A DNA stretch of 64,000 nucleotides from a virus. Numbering within the stretch: position 1 is the stretch's first letter; every line of letters begins with the position of its first letter. The translations under genes were made by a program, and so were the position numbers. This document shows positions 52,048-60,316 of this stretch, one piece after another. The notes under the pieces were generated by a model, which saw only the letters and a list, made by a program, of their open reading frames with translations, made no database searches and was not told the origin of the DNA. The stretch spans positions 62,001 to 126,000 of IMG/VR virus record IMGVR_UViG_3300043449_002450; one strand, 5' to 3'.

Positions 52048-53199
52048 ATGGCAAGAGGCTCAAGAGAAAAGCGAGGCGATGAGACAGCAGGTGACTTTAC
52101 AGCTGAGCTAATATCGTCACTCAACAAAGAAAATGGATCTAGGATTGCTTATAACCTGGCAGAGGATGAATCGCCAACGCACGTCAAGAGCTGGGTATCT
52201 ACAGGGTCCACACTTCTTGACTACTGCGTTTCAAACCGCCGGAACGGCGGCCTGCCGGTAGGTCGTATCATTGAGATCTTCGGACCGCCGTCTATCGGCA
52301 AGTCTCACATTGCAACGCAGATCGCCCGGTCAACTCAGCAGATGGGTGGAATCGTTGTTTACATCGATACCGAGAATGCCACTTCTGTTGAGAACCTCCA
52401 GGCGCTAGGCGTCGACGTCAGCAAGAGATTTGTCTATGTTGACACACACTGCACAGAGGAGGTCTTCGACACAGCGGAGAAGACCATCGTCAAGGCGAAG
52501 GCGATGCAGAAGGACGTTCCAATCACGATTGTGTGGGACTCGGTGGCTGCAAGCTCTCCGAAGGCCGAGCTTTTAGGTGACTATGACAAGGATAGCATCG
52601 GTCTGCAAGCTCGCGCGATTTCAAAGGGAATGAGAAAGATCACAGGGGTCATCGGAGACATGTCGGTCCTCATGATCTGCCTCAATCAGATCCGCACAAA
52701 GATCGGCGTTCTTCATGGCGACCCGACAACCGTGCCAGGTGGAATGGCGATCCCATTCCATGCAACAACCCGTCTCAAGCTAGGTGCAGGTCAGCAGATC
52801 CAGAACAAGAACGGTGACATCATTGGAATTCACGTGTCCGCAAAGACTGTGAAGAACAAGGTTGCACCACCATTCAGGACAGCAAACTTTCAGATCCATT
52901 TCGGCAAGGGCATTGTCGAGCACGAGGAGGTCTTTGACGTTCTGCGTGACGCGGGTGAGCGCCAGGTTGGGAACAAGATGATCTGCGTCTCCGGCGATGG
53001 TGCATGGAAGGTGTTCACAGTGACCGATCTAGATCGTGGCGTCGTGATCATTGAGAAGAAGTTCCACAAGGCCGAGTTCGGTGAGATCATGAAGACGCCA
53101 GAATACAAGGCATACATCGATGACCTGATCGAGGCTGTCATGGTTAGGACCAAGGACGACCCGCAGACAACAGAGGATGTTGAGGGAGAAGCTGAGTGA
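52048..53199 (+). CDS. uvsX: UvsX/RecA-like recombinase
   Basis: 383 residues, close to T4 UvsX (391). Walker A is GPPSIGKSHIA (about 77-87), the switch strand is VVYIDTENA, and Walker B is ITIVWDSVAASSP. The DNA-binding loop region lies around GLQARAISKGMRK. It forms filaments on single-stranded DNA for strand exchange, recombination-dependent replication and repair, working with the gp32-like and SbcCD proteins. AAGGAG precedes the ATG. The stop overlaps the next start (GTGA). Confidence 0.92.
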   Translation: MARGSREKRGDETAGDFTAELISSLNKENGSRIAYNLAEDESPTHVKSWVSTGSTLLDYCVSNRRNGGLPVGRIIEIFGPPSIGKSHIATQIARSTQQMGGIVVYIDTENATSVENLQALGVDVSKRFVYVDTHCTEEVFDTAEKTIVKAKAMQKDVPITIVWDSVAASSPKAELLGDYDKDSIGLQARAISKGMRKITGVIGDMSVLMICLNQIRTKIGVLHGDPTTVPGGMAIPFHATTRLKLGAGQQIQNKNGDIIGIHVSAKTVKNKVAPPFRTANFQIHFGKGIVEHEEVFDVLRDAGERQVGNKMICVSGDGAWKVFTVTDLDRGVVIIEKKFHKAEFGEIMKTPEYKAYIDDLIEAVMVRTKDDPQTTEDVEGEAE

Positions 53200-54152
53200 C
53201 TGGAGATGCATCGATTCTATTGGTCGATGCACTCAACCTCTTCACGAGGCATTACGTAGCACATCCCGCTTTGGGTGAGAACGGTAATCATGTTGGAGGC
53301 ATTGTTGGGTTTCTCAACGAGGTCAAGAACATGTGCTTCCGTTTTCGCCCAAAGCGAGTCTACGTTGTCTGGGAAGGCGGTGGGTCCTCGCGCCGTCGGG
53401 CTCTTTACCCAGACTACAAGGGACACCGTCGTCCCGAACGTCTTAACAGGTATTACGAGAATGATATACCGCAGACTGTGTCAGACCGTAATGACCAGAT
53501 AGCCGCACTAGTCAAGATCATGAAATCGATGCCGATCTGCCAGATGTATGCGCAAGATTGCGAAGCAGATGATGTCATTGCTTACATCTGTCGATACCTG
53601 CATGCTGATTGTCTTCACGTCATCTTGTCTGCAGATAAAGACTACTACCAACTTATTCGTGACAATTCCATCATCTACTCGCCCACCTGGAAGAAGATTG
53701 TGGACACAGCGGATGTGATCAATAGATTCGGAGCGCACCCAAATAACTTTGCTCTTGCAAAGTCAATCTGTGGAGATGACTCAGATAATATACCCGGTGT
53801 TAGCGGGGTTGGGTTTAAGACACTTTCAAAGAGATTCCCAGAGCTACTAGGTGAGAGCGATATAAGGCTGGACCAGTTCATGGAGTTGGCCCGTCAGCGT
53901 CAGACAGGTAAGGTCAAGGTGATTAATGAGATCGTCAACTCTAACGATCTGATCGCTAGAAACTGGCAGCTTGTTCACCTTGACACAGCATCGATTCATC
54001 CACAACAAATAGCTAAAATCACGCACACCTATGAAAATTGGGAGCCCAAGCGAGATAAAATCTCTCTTGTGAGAGACATACAAAAAATCGGTGTAAGGAA
54101 CTTTGATACGGATTCTCTGTTCTATGCCGTTAGCCACATTGGTGCAAAATGA
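53196..54152 (+). CDS. FEN-type 5'-3' exonuclease / RNase H
   Basis: 318 residues with the FEN family acidic motifs: LLVDALNLF at the start, YPDYKGHR, the acidic DCEADDVIAY, SADKDYYQL, and the helix-hairpin part ICGDDSDNIPGVSGVGFKT. It would remove RNA primers and 5' flaps on the lagging strand, the job of T4 RNase H or the Pol I 5' nuclease. Since the polymerase at 48.0 kb lacks this domain, it may act with it. The GTG start overlaps the uvsX stop and has GAGGGAG upstream. Confidence 0.9.
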   Translation: MTGDASILLVDALNLFTRHYVAHPALGENGNHVGGIVGFLNEVKNMCFRFRPKRVYVVWEGGGSSRRRALYPDYKGHRRPERLNRYYENDIPQTVSDRNDQIAALVKIMKSMPICQMYAQDCEADDVIAYICRYLHADCLHVILSADKDYYQLIRDNSIIYSPTWKKIVDTADVINRFGAHPNNFALAKSICGDDSDNIPGVSGVGFKTLSKRFPELLGESDIRLDQFMELARQRQTGKVKVINEIVNSNDLIARNWQLVHLDTASIHPQQIAKITHTYENWEPKRDKISLVRDIQKIGVRNFDTDSLFYAVSHIGAK

Positions 54153-55522
54153 GTGATGCTTACTTTAGCCAGTATGGGAAGGGATTCCAAGAGAAGATCT
54201 TCCAGGCATTCTTGACAGATCGTCCCTGGGCAACGCAGATGATCGAGATCATGACGCCGCAATACTTCGATCTCAAGTATCTGCAGTATCTGTGCAACAG
54301 CTACTTCAATTACTACAAGAAATACAAGGACTTTCCCACCCTAAACTTGCTCATCACTATCATACGTGATGATCTTCGAGAGGGGAAGGATACTATCCTT
54401 CGTGACCAGATCGTTGATTTCTTGCAGCGGATTCGTGTCAACCCAGACATGGGTGATATTGCCTATGTCAAGGAAAAGACTCTCGACTTTTGTCGAAAGC
54501 AAGCGATGAAAGATGCGCTAGAAAAAGCTGTCGAGATGATCGCCACAGATAATTTAGATTCTGTTGTCGGTGTCATGAAGCAGGCCCTGTCTGCAGGGAC
54601 TCCAGCCACAACAGGGCATGATTTCTTCGCAGATATCGAGGCAAGATTTGTCAAGACCCGACGCTCTACATGTCCGACTGGAATCAAGCATCTTGATGCA
54701 CAGGACATTCTCAACGGGGGTCTAGGTAAAGGTGAGCTCGGCGTTGTAGTTGCACCTACTGGTGTCGGCAAGAGTCACTATCTTGTGTCCGTGGGTGCTC
54801 ACGCTCTCAAGATGGGGAAGAACGTGCTGCACTACACATTCGAGCTATCAGAAGCTGCAGTCGGTCTAAGATATGATTCAAATTTGTGCAGCATACCAAG
54901 CAATGATGTCATTGATAAGAAAGAAGAAGTCTTATCTTTCTACAAGGACAACCAGGATCTCGGGCGCCTGATCATCAAAGAATATCCAACGGGAACTGCA
55001 TCTGTTCAAACGCTTCGAAACCACATCGAGAAGCTACTGCTAAAGTCTTTCACGCCTAACATTATCTTGATTGACTACGCTGACATCATGCGTTCGTCAC
55101 GGGCATTTGATTCTCTTAGGCATGAATTGAAGCTTGTCTACGAGGAGCTACGAAATTTGGCGATGGATCTCAATGTTCCTATCTGGACAGCGTCACAGGC
55201 AAATCGTGATGCAGCAAATTCTGATGTCGTCGGTCTAGAAAATATGTCTGAGGCGTATGGCAAGGCGATGGTTGCTGACGTTGTTGTCTCTGTCTCACGA
55301 AAGCCAAATGAGAAGGCGACGGGTGCGGGCCGGCTCTTTGTTGCAAAGAATCGTGCTGGTCGGGATGGCATGCTCTTCCCGATTCGAATAGATACTGCTA
55401 TGTCGAAGTTCACTGTCCTAGAAGACGCAGCAGAGATGTCCATGGATGATGTGTTAGCTACCGACAAGACGAGCATGAAGAATCTGCTCAAAGAGAAGTG
55501 GCGCGAGGTTAACTCAAAGTAG
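54149..55522 (+). CDS. Replicative DNA helicase (DnaB/T4 gp41-like)
   Basis: 457 residues, same length class as T4 gp41 (475). The N-terminal domain is helical; a linker precedes the RecA-like core with Walker A VVAPTGVGKSHYL (about 200-212), LHYTFELSEAAVGLRYDSN, Walker B IILIDYADIMRSS and the arginine-containing end KNRAGRDG. Hexamers unwind DNA at the fork and work with the primase at 11.7 kb. The start overlaps the nuclease stop by four bases (ATGA). Confidence 0.93.
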   Translation: MSDAYFSQYGKGFQEKIFQAFLTDRPWATQMIEIMTPQYFDLKYLQYLCNSYFNYYKKYKDFPTLNLLITIIRDDLREGKDTILRDQIVDFLQRIRVNPDMGDIAYVKEKTLDFCRKQAMKDALEKAVEMIATDNLDSVVGVMKQALSAGTPATTGHDFFADIEARFVKTRRSTCPTGIKHLDAQDILNGGLGKGELGVVVAPTGVGKSHYLVSVGAHALKMGKNVLHYTFELSEAAVGLRYDSNLCSIPSNDVIDKKEEVLSFYKDNQDLGRLIIKEYPTGTASVQTLRNHIEKLLLKSFTPNIILIDYADIMRSSRAFDSLRHELKLVYEELRNLAMDLNVPIWTASQANRDAANSDVVGLENMSEAYGKAMVADVVVSVSRKPNEKATGAGRLFVAKNRAGRDGMLFPIRIDTAMSKFTVLEDAAEMSMDDVLATDKTSMKNLLKEKWREVNSK

Positions 55523-55556
55523 CCGCCCTGTAACTTAATTGGAGAGTATAACAAGA

Positions 55557-58028
55557 ATGTCTGACCAATCTGTCATTGATTATTTCGGCGGCGATGATCT
55601 CGCTGCCGATGTATTTGGTAAATACATCCTCAGGGATGCGCAGGGCAATCAGCTTGAGCGTTCACCTGTCGATATGCATCGGCGTCTTGCCAGAGAATTC
55701 GCACGAATAGAGGAAAAGTATCCAAACCCGATGTCGGAGGATGAGATCTTTAGACTTCTTGATGGATTCAAGCAGGTTGTCCCGCAGGGTTCACCGTTGT
55801 CAGGAATTGGCAACCCATACCAGCTGCAAAGTCTATCCAACTGCTTTGTGGTCGACCAGCCCCACGACAGCTACGCGGGCATCCTGTTCACAGATCAGGA
55901 GCAGGTCCAGATCATGAAGCGCCGAGGTGGAGTCGGATTTGACATCTCCACGATCCGCCCAAAGGGCCAACCGACTTCCAATGCTGCCCGGACGACAGAC
56001 GGTATTGGTGTCTTCATGGAGAGGTTCAGCAACACCTGTCGTGAAGTTGCCCAGGGAGGCCGGCGCGGCGCGCTCATGCTCACGATCGATTGTCGTCACC
56101 CCGAGATCGAGACCTTCATCGACATCAAGCGCGACCTGAAGAAGGTCACTGGTGCCAACATCTCGATCCGCTTCACCGATGAGTTCATGAAGGCAGTGGA
56201 GAGCAACGTCGGGTTCTGCCTCCGCTGGCCAGTCGAGGCACGCCCCGAGGACGCAGAGATCGTCAAGATGGTCGACGCGAAGCAGATATGGGACAAGTTT
56301 GTCGACGCCGCATGGGCTTCTGCAGAGCCCGGAGCACTGTTCTGGGATGCTGTGGTCAATAACGGAATTGTCGATTGTTATCGTGATGTTGGCTACAAGA
56401 CGATCTCTACAAATCCGTGCGGTGAGATCCCGCTCAGCCCCTACGACTCCTGTCGCTTGATGGTTGTCAATCTCACGTCGTTTGTCAATGGTCCGTTTAG
56501 CGCGAATCCATCGTTTGATTTTGCAAGATTTAATGATGTTGTCATGAAAGCGCAGCGACTCATGGACGATCTTGTGGATCTCGAGGTGGAGTGCGTCGAT
56601 CGGATCCTCGAGAAGATTGAGAGAGATCCCCAGCCTGAGAATGTGAAGGCCATCGAGCTGCAGCTCTGGAAGAAGATTCGCGCGGCAGGTCTCAACGGTC
56701 GTAGAACAGGTCTAGGAGTAACAGGACTTGGTGACACGCTTGCCGCGCTAAACATCCAGTATGGAAGCAAGTGCTCGATCGAAGTGACAGAGGAAATCTA
56801 CAAGGCTCTCGCGGTCGGTGCTCATCGTTCATCTTTGGTCATGGCGAAAGAGCGCGGTGCATTCCCAGTGTGGGACTACCAGAAAGAGAAGGATCACCCC
56901 TATCTTCAGAAAGTGATAAACACATGCAACGGTGAATATCATGACATGTGGCGAACCACAGGCCGTCGAAACATCGCGCTAACAACAACTGCGCCTGTTG
57001 GATCGATCTCCTGCCTCACGCAGACCACAAGCGGAATCGAGCCCGCATTCCTCCTCTCCTATAAGCGTCGCCGCAAGATTACACAAAGTGATACTAAGAC
57101 TGTTCCAGACTTCGTAGACCCATTGGGTGATAAGTGGCAAGAATATACTGTCTACCACCACTGGTTCAAGAAGTGGATGGAAGTGACAGGAAAGTCAGAT
57201 CCAAAAGAGAGCCCATACTGGGGTGGAACTGCCAACGATATTGATTGGGTAAAATCAGTTGAGATCCAGGCAGCAGCACAGCGGTGGATCGACCACAGTA
57301 TTAGCAAGACTTGCAATCTTCCAAACACAGCCACACGTGAGATCGTCAATGACGTCTATCTTAAGGCGTGGCGCGAGGGATGCAAGGGATTCACGGTCTA
57401 CCGTGACGGATGCAGGACAGGTGTTCTCATCTCAACAGAGGAGAAGAAAGAGACACCCAAGACTGCTGCAGACGTCCATCCCAAGCGCCCCAAGGAGCTA
57501 CCTTGTGACATCCACCGCGTCAACATAAAGGACGATGCGGGAAATACACAGTCATGGATGGTCTTGGTCGGCCTTAAAGATGGCGCACCATACGAAGTCT
57601 TCAGCGGCCTAGCAGAGCACATCGAGGTCCCCAAGAAGACCAAGAGTGGTGTCCTCATCCGTAACGGCAAGAAGGACGGTGTTGCCACCTACAACCTTCG
57701 TGTCCCAGTCGGCAATGACGATGAGATCCTCTTCAAGGACGTGGTGAACCTGTTCGCCAACCCGACACAGGGTGCCTTCACGAGGACGATCTCTCTGGCA
57801 CTCCGGCACGGCATCCCGGTCAACTTCGTGGTAGACCAGCTCCAGAAGGATAAGGACTCAGATATGTTCACGTTCTCACGGTGTGTCGCTCGTGTTCTCA
57901 AGGGCTACATTCCAGATGGGACCAAGTCGACGTCGGAGAAGAAGTGCAAGGAGTGCGGTAGCGATCAGGTCTTCTACATGGAAGGATGCATCACCTGCCA
58001 GTCTTGCGGTTCTAGCAAGTGCTCTTAA
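55557..58028 (+). CDS. nrdJ: Adenosylcobalamin-dependent (class II) ribonucleotide reductase
   Basis: About 823 residues in one chain, with no small-subunit gene in the window, which fits class II enzymes. Key segments: QSLSNCFVVDQ (first redox Cys), GVGFDIS, NPCGEIPLS with the catalytic Cys near residue 287, TAPVGSISCLTQ, and FTVYRDGCRTGVL. A domain after residue 640 (CDIHRVNIKDDAG) precedes a C-terminal zinc ribbon and thiol pair (CKECGSD, CQSCGSSKC). It reduces ribonucleotides to deoxyribonucleotides using B12. I chose ATG 55557 with GGAGAG upstream; a TTG 18 nt before is less likely. Codons are C-biased. It heads the nucleotide-metabolism block. Confidence 0.92.
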   Translation: MSDQSVIDYFGGDDLAADVFGKYILRDAQGNQLERSPVDMHRRLAREFARIEEKYPNPMSEDEIFRLLDGFKQVVPQGSPLSGIGNPYQLQSLSNCFVVDQPHDSYAGILFTDQEQVQIMKRRGGVGFDISTIRPKGQPTSNAARTTDGIGVFMERFSNTCREVAQGGRRGALMLTIDCRHPEIETFIDIKRDLKKVTGANISIRFTDEFMKAVESNVGFCLRWPVEARPEDAEIVKMVDAKQIWDKFVDAAWASAEPGALFWDAVVNNGIVDCYRDVGYKTISTNPCGEIPLSPYDSCRLMVVNLTSFVNGPFSANPSFDFARFNDVVMKAQRLMDDLVDLEVECVDRILEKIERDPQPENVKAIELQLWKKIRAAGLNGRRTGLGVTGLGDTLAALNIQYGSKCSIEVTEEIYKALAVGAHRSSLVMAKERGAFPVWDYQKEKDHPYLQKVINTCNGEYHDMWRTTGRRNIALTTTAPVGSISCLTQTTSGIEPAFLLSYKRRRKITQSDTKTVPDFVDPLGDKWQEYTVYHHWFKKWMEVTGKSDPKESPYWGGTANDIDWVKSVEIQAAAQRWIDHSISKTCNLPNTATREIVNDVYLKAWREGCKGFTVYRDGCRTGVLISTEEKKETPKTAADVHPKRPKELPCDIHRVNIKDDAGNTQSWMVLVGLKDGAPYEVFSGLAEHIEVPKKTKSGVLIRNGKKDGVATYNLRVPVGNDDEILFKDVVNLFANPTQGAFTRTISLALRHGIPVNFVVDQLQKDKDSDMFTFSRCVARVLKGYIPDGTKSTSEKKCKECGSDQVFYMEGCITCQSCGSSKCS

Positions 58029-58038
58029 TAAATTGATC

Positions 58039-58085
58039 GAGAGACGCGTATAATAGATGTATGAACATCATCACACGCGTCTCTC
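58039..58085. promoter_or_regulatory. Inverted repeat and TATAAT box centred on the clpP start codon
   Basis: GAGAGACGCGT (58039-58049) and ACGCGTCTCTC (58075-58085) are perfect 11-bp arms centred on the ATG at 58061-58063. Between them GATGT/ACATC (58056-58060, 58065-58069) form an inner stem with ATGA as its loop. TATAAT at 58049-58054 overlaps the left arm and sits 6 bases before the ATG; TTAATA 18 bases upstream is a weak -35. No Shine-Dalgarno site is present. It may be an operator, an mRNA hairpin that hides the start codon, or both. Confidence 0.55.
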
Positions 58086-58663
58086 CCCTCATTAAGGAAT
58101 GCGAACTTCGCGCTCCGCCTATCATCATCCGCGTCAATAAGTTCGATGAGGACTCAGCAAAGGAGTTTGTCCAGCACATGTCGATTGCCCAGTCTTCTGG
58201 GCAAAATGTGATTCCTGTCGTCATCGACAGCTATGGCGGTCAGGTCTACTCTCTTATGACCATGATCGATGCAATCAAGGGGTCACGAGTTCCTGTCGCG
58301 ACCATCGTCGAGGGTAAGGCGATGTCCTGCGGCGCTGTCCTGTTGACTTGTGGCGCGCCTGGCATGCGCTATGCATCTCCTCACTCCACCATCATGATCC
58401 ACGAGGTAGCGTCTGGTGGTGCTGGCAAGGTCGAGGAGATCAAGGCAGATGCCAAGGAGACAGATCGACTCAATGAGAAGATCTTCAAGCTTATGGCAGA
58501 CAACATTGGTAAGGATGAATCATTCTTCCTCGATGAGATCCATCACAAGAAGCATGCAGACTGGTATCTTGAGCCAGAAGAAGCAAAAGAGATTGGCCTT
58601 ATTAACCATGTTAAGATTCCAGAGATGATGTTAACTGTTGACGTCAAATATAAGTTTGAATAG
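58061..58663 (+). CDS. clpP: ClpP-like serine protease
   Basis: 200 residues, usual ClpP length. The oxyanion-hole Gly-Gly is in VVIDSYGGQVYS, the catalytic Ser is S89 in KAMSCGAVLL and His is H114 in TIMIHEVASGG; the Asp is probably in the helix after KADAKETDRLNEK. Phage ClpP-like proteins may act as prohead or regulatory proteases or recruit host ClpX-type unfoldases. Because a gp21-like prohead protease is present at 21.3 kb, a regulatory or host-directed role is more likely here. The gene lacks a ribosome site and starts inside an inverted repeat. It overlaps the following membrane-protein gene. Confidence 0.9.
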   Translation: MNIITRVSPLIKECELRAPPIIIRVNKFDEDSAKEFVQHMSIAQSSGQNVIPVVIDSYGGQVYSLMTMIDAIKGSRVPVATIVEGKAMSCGAVLLTCGAPGMRYASPHSTIMIHEVASGGAGKVEEIKADAKETDRLNEKIFKLMADNIGKDESFFLDEIHHKKHADWYLEPEEAKEIGLINHVKIPEMMLTVDVKYKFE

Positions 58664-58949
58664 AAGAGCAGAACTACTATTAAAAGTTGTCACATGGAGA
58701 CTCTTCTCCATGTGTTACGGCTTTTCGATCGCATACTTTTTCACAAATAACGCCATGGAATCTCTAGGAATTGTGGCTCTAACAGGATCCACTTTGACAC
58801 TTTTGCAGTGGCTTTTTGAGATTTTGTGGGATAACCACATCAGGGAGCGCTTAAGATATGCCCTTTCAAGAGAACAAGGTAGAGCTAGTTGGCTATTATG
58901 GTGGCGACGAGGCACACGCGCTGTCAGCGTGGACGAGCACAAGCCGTGA
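58638..58949 (+). CDS. DUF2061-like small membrane protein
   Basis: About 103 residues or slightly fewer. Two hydrophobic segments (LFSMCYGFSIAYFF near 22-35; LGIVALTGSTLTLLQWLFEILW near 43-64) follow a basic start RRAELLLKVVTWR. This is the pattern of the DUF2061 family of small two-span membrane proteins, whose function is unknown. The start is uncertain: TTG 58638 or TTG 58656, both inside the end of clpP, so translation is likely coupled. The C-terminal 30 residues overlap the thyX gene and may be poorly conserved. It probably sits in the host inner membrane. Confidence 0.6.
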   Translation: MTSNISLNRRAELLLKVVTWRLFSMCYGFSIAYFFTNNAMESLGIVALTGSTLTLLQWLFEILWDNHIRERLRYALSREQGRASWLLWWRRGTRAVSVDEHKP

Positions 58950-59523
58950 CCTAACAGAGGAGAAGCGGAATCGAATCCCGACGCTCCTAAAAATGCTTGC
59001 AGAAAATGGACACGAGACACCGTTTGAGAAGAGCTCACTTCATTTTCTAGTGACAGTTGACACAGCAACACACATCCACCTCCTAAAGCATCGCATTGGC
59101 GTGTCCATTAATGGCGAATCAGCACGCTACAAAGAGCTGCGTGATGATAAATACTTTCTTCCAAAAGACTGGCCGCTAGAGGAGCAGGCGCTTTATGTTG
59201 CCTTCATGGAGGACGCTCTCATGCGCTATCATGATGCGCTCGAGCGCTTCTTCGAGAATGGCATGAATCGAAAGCGTGCGAAAGAATCGGCTAGATTCTA
59301 CCTTCCCTATGGCAACCAGGTTACATTGGATGTGATGTTTAACTGGAGATCTTTTAACCACTTTCTTGGCCTACGCATGAAGCAAGACGCCCAGAGAGAA
59401 GTTAGAGAGCTAGCAGAAAAGATGCTACTCCTAGTAAGGAACATTCCAGGTGATCCGTTCAAGCACACGATCGAAGCATTCGGTCATCTTGATGATGTCG
59501 AGCAGTTTTCTCCGCCTTACTAA
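58858..59523 (+). CDS. thyX: Flavin-dependent thymidylate synthase
   Basis: 221 residues, normal ThyX length. The signature reads KHRIGVSINGESARY, a variant of RHRxxSxNxxSxRY with Lys for the first Arg and one extra residue before the first Ser. Other family segments are present: HETPFEKSSLHFLVTV, ARFYLPYGNQVTLDVMFNWRSFNHFLGLR and the Gln/Arg helix around residues 175-200. It makes dTMP from dUMP with FAD, NADPH and methylene-folate. GGGAG precedes the ATG, which lies inside the previous gene. A second, much more divergent ThyX-fold protein is encoded 3.2 kb downstream. Confidence 0.93.
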   Translation: MPFQENKVELVGYYGGDEAHALSAWTSTSRDLTEEKRNRIPTLLKMLAENGHETPFEKSSLHFLVTVDTATHIHLLKHRIGVSINGESARYKELRDDKYFLPKDWPLEEQALYVAFMEDALMRYHDALERFFENGMNRKRAKESARFYLPYGNQVTLDVMFNWRSFNHFLGLRMKQDAQREVRELAEKMLLLVRNIPGDPFKHTIEAFGHLDDVEQFSPPY

Positions 59524-59535
59524 TAAGTAAGAGCG

Positions 59536-59856
59536 ATGCCCTCAAAATACGCACCAGCACCCGACTCAACTTCACAGAAGGTCATTAGATTCTTCCTAAA
59601 GAAGCTAAAGAAGTCGGGTCATTCTGCATTTGAGATCGATAAGGAAACGAGACGCTTCACGTCGATCTATAGCTCTGTTGTCAATCATGCAATGAACGCA
59701 AAAGGTCAATCACGGAAGCAAGCGCACAAGTATGCCTTAAAGGTCTACACAGAGCAAGCCCCAAAATGGGCGGCCAAAGTTCTAAAGAAGAGTAAAGCTT
59801 CCAAAAAGAAGGCGCTCAAAGAGGTTATTAGGTTGATCATCGATACACTCATGTAA
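59536..59856 (+). CDS. Small basic helical protein, unknown
   Basis: 106 residues, Lys-rich (RFFLKKLKKSG, AAKVLKKSKASKKKALKEVI) and helical throughout, with no Cys or catalytic motif. It may bind nucleic acid. AAGAG lies before the ATG. The stop runs straight into a 19-bp palindrome upstream of the glycosylase genes. Position between thyX and two glycosylases suggests a DNA-related role, but nothing in the sequence proves it. Confidence 0.6.
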   Translation: MPSKYAPAPDSTSQKVIRFFLKKLKKSGHSAFEIDKETRRFTSIYSSVVNHAMNAKGQSRKQAHKYALKVYTEQAPKWAAKVLKKSKASKKKALKEVIRLIIDTLM

Positions 59857-59874
59857 AACACAAAATTTGTGTTT
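59856..59874. promoter_or_regulatory. 19-bp palindrome and -10 box before the glycosylase pair
   Basis: AAACACAAA, one central A, then TTTGTGTTT: 9-bp perfect arms. It starts at the last base of the preceding stop codon. TATTAT (59874-59879) follows and lies 5 bases before the ATG at 59885, which has no ribosome site. The arrangement fits a repressor operator overlapping a promoter for a leaderless message; no clear -35 is present. Confidence 0.45.
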
Positions 59875-59884
59875 ATTATGATTT

Positions 59885-60316
59885 ATGCGTGCTCCCCCGT
59901 CGCCTTATAGTCTAATACAAGAGAAGGTCCAGGATGATCCCTGGCGTGTCTTTGTTGTTTGCATATTCTGCAACTTGACTAAGCGTGTTGATGCCGAGCC
60001 CATCATGTGGAAGTTCTTTGACAGATGGCCAGACGCATCATCTGCTGCGCTTGCGGATCAAGAAGAGATCCGTCTAATGATCAAGGATCTTGGTCTTGGA
60101 GAACGACGTAGCAAGACCCTTGTAAGGATGTCTCAAGATTATCTTTCGTGGAACTCCCGTGACCCTGGAGACCTCTATGGTATTGGAGAATATGCAACAG
60201 CAGCCTACAAGATTTTCTGTGAACACGCGTGGAGCCAGATCGCTGAGCCAAAGGACGGCGCACTGAAGAAGTATTGGAAATGGATCAACAACGTGCAGGA
60301 GGTTAGAAATGCCTGA
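59885..60316 (+). CDS. MBD4-like HhH-GPD DNA glycosylase
   Basis: 143 residues, matching the length of the catalytic domain of the vertebrate mismatch glycosylase MBD4. Corresponding parts are SPYSLIQEKVQDDPWRVFVVCIF, IMWKFFDRWPDASSAA, a LGLGERRSKTLVRMSQDYL helix, the helix-hairpin-helix LYGIGEYATAAYKIFCEHAW and the catalytic loop with Asp (D124) in EPKDGALKKYWKWI. The GEY tyrosine occupies the place where bifunctional relatives have Lys, so a monofunctional glycosylase for T or U opposite G, or a related pyrimidine, is expected. No Fe-S cluster cysteines. It overlaps the next glycosylase gene by 8 bases. Confidence 0.82.
   Translation: MRAPPSPYSLIQEKVQDDPWRVFVVCIFCNLTKRVDAEPIMWKFFDRWPDASSAALADQEEIRLMIKDLGLGERRSKTLVRMSQDYLSWNSRDPGDLYGIGEYATAAYKIFCEHAWSQIAEPKDGALKKYWKWINNVQEVRNA

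Noticed and set aside
55557-58028. Class I reductase large subunit (NrdA)
   Set aside because: No NrdB gene nearby, and the C-terminal zinc ribbon and thiol pair fit the single-chain B12-dependent type better. A distant NrdB outside the window cannot be excluded.
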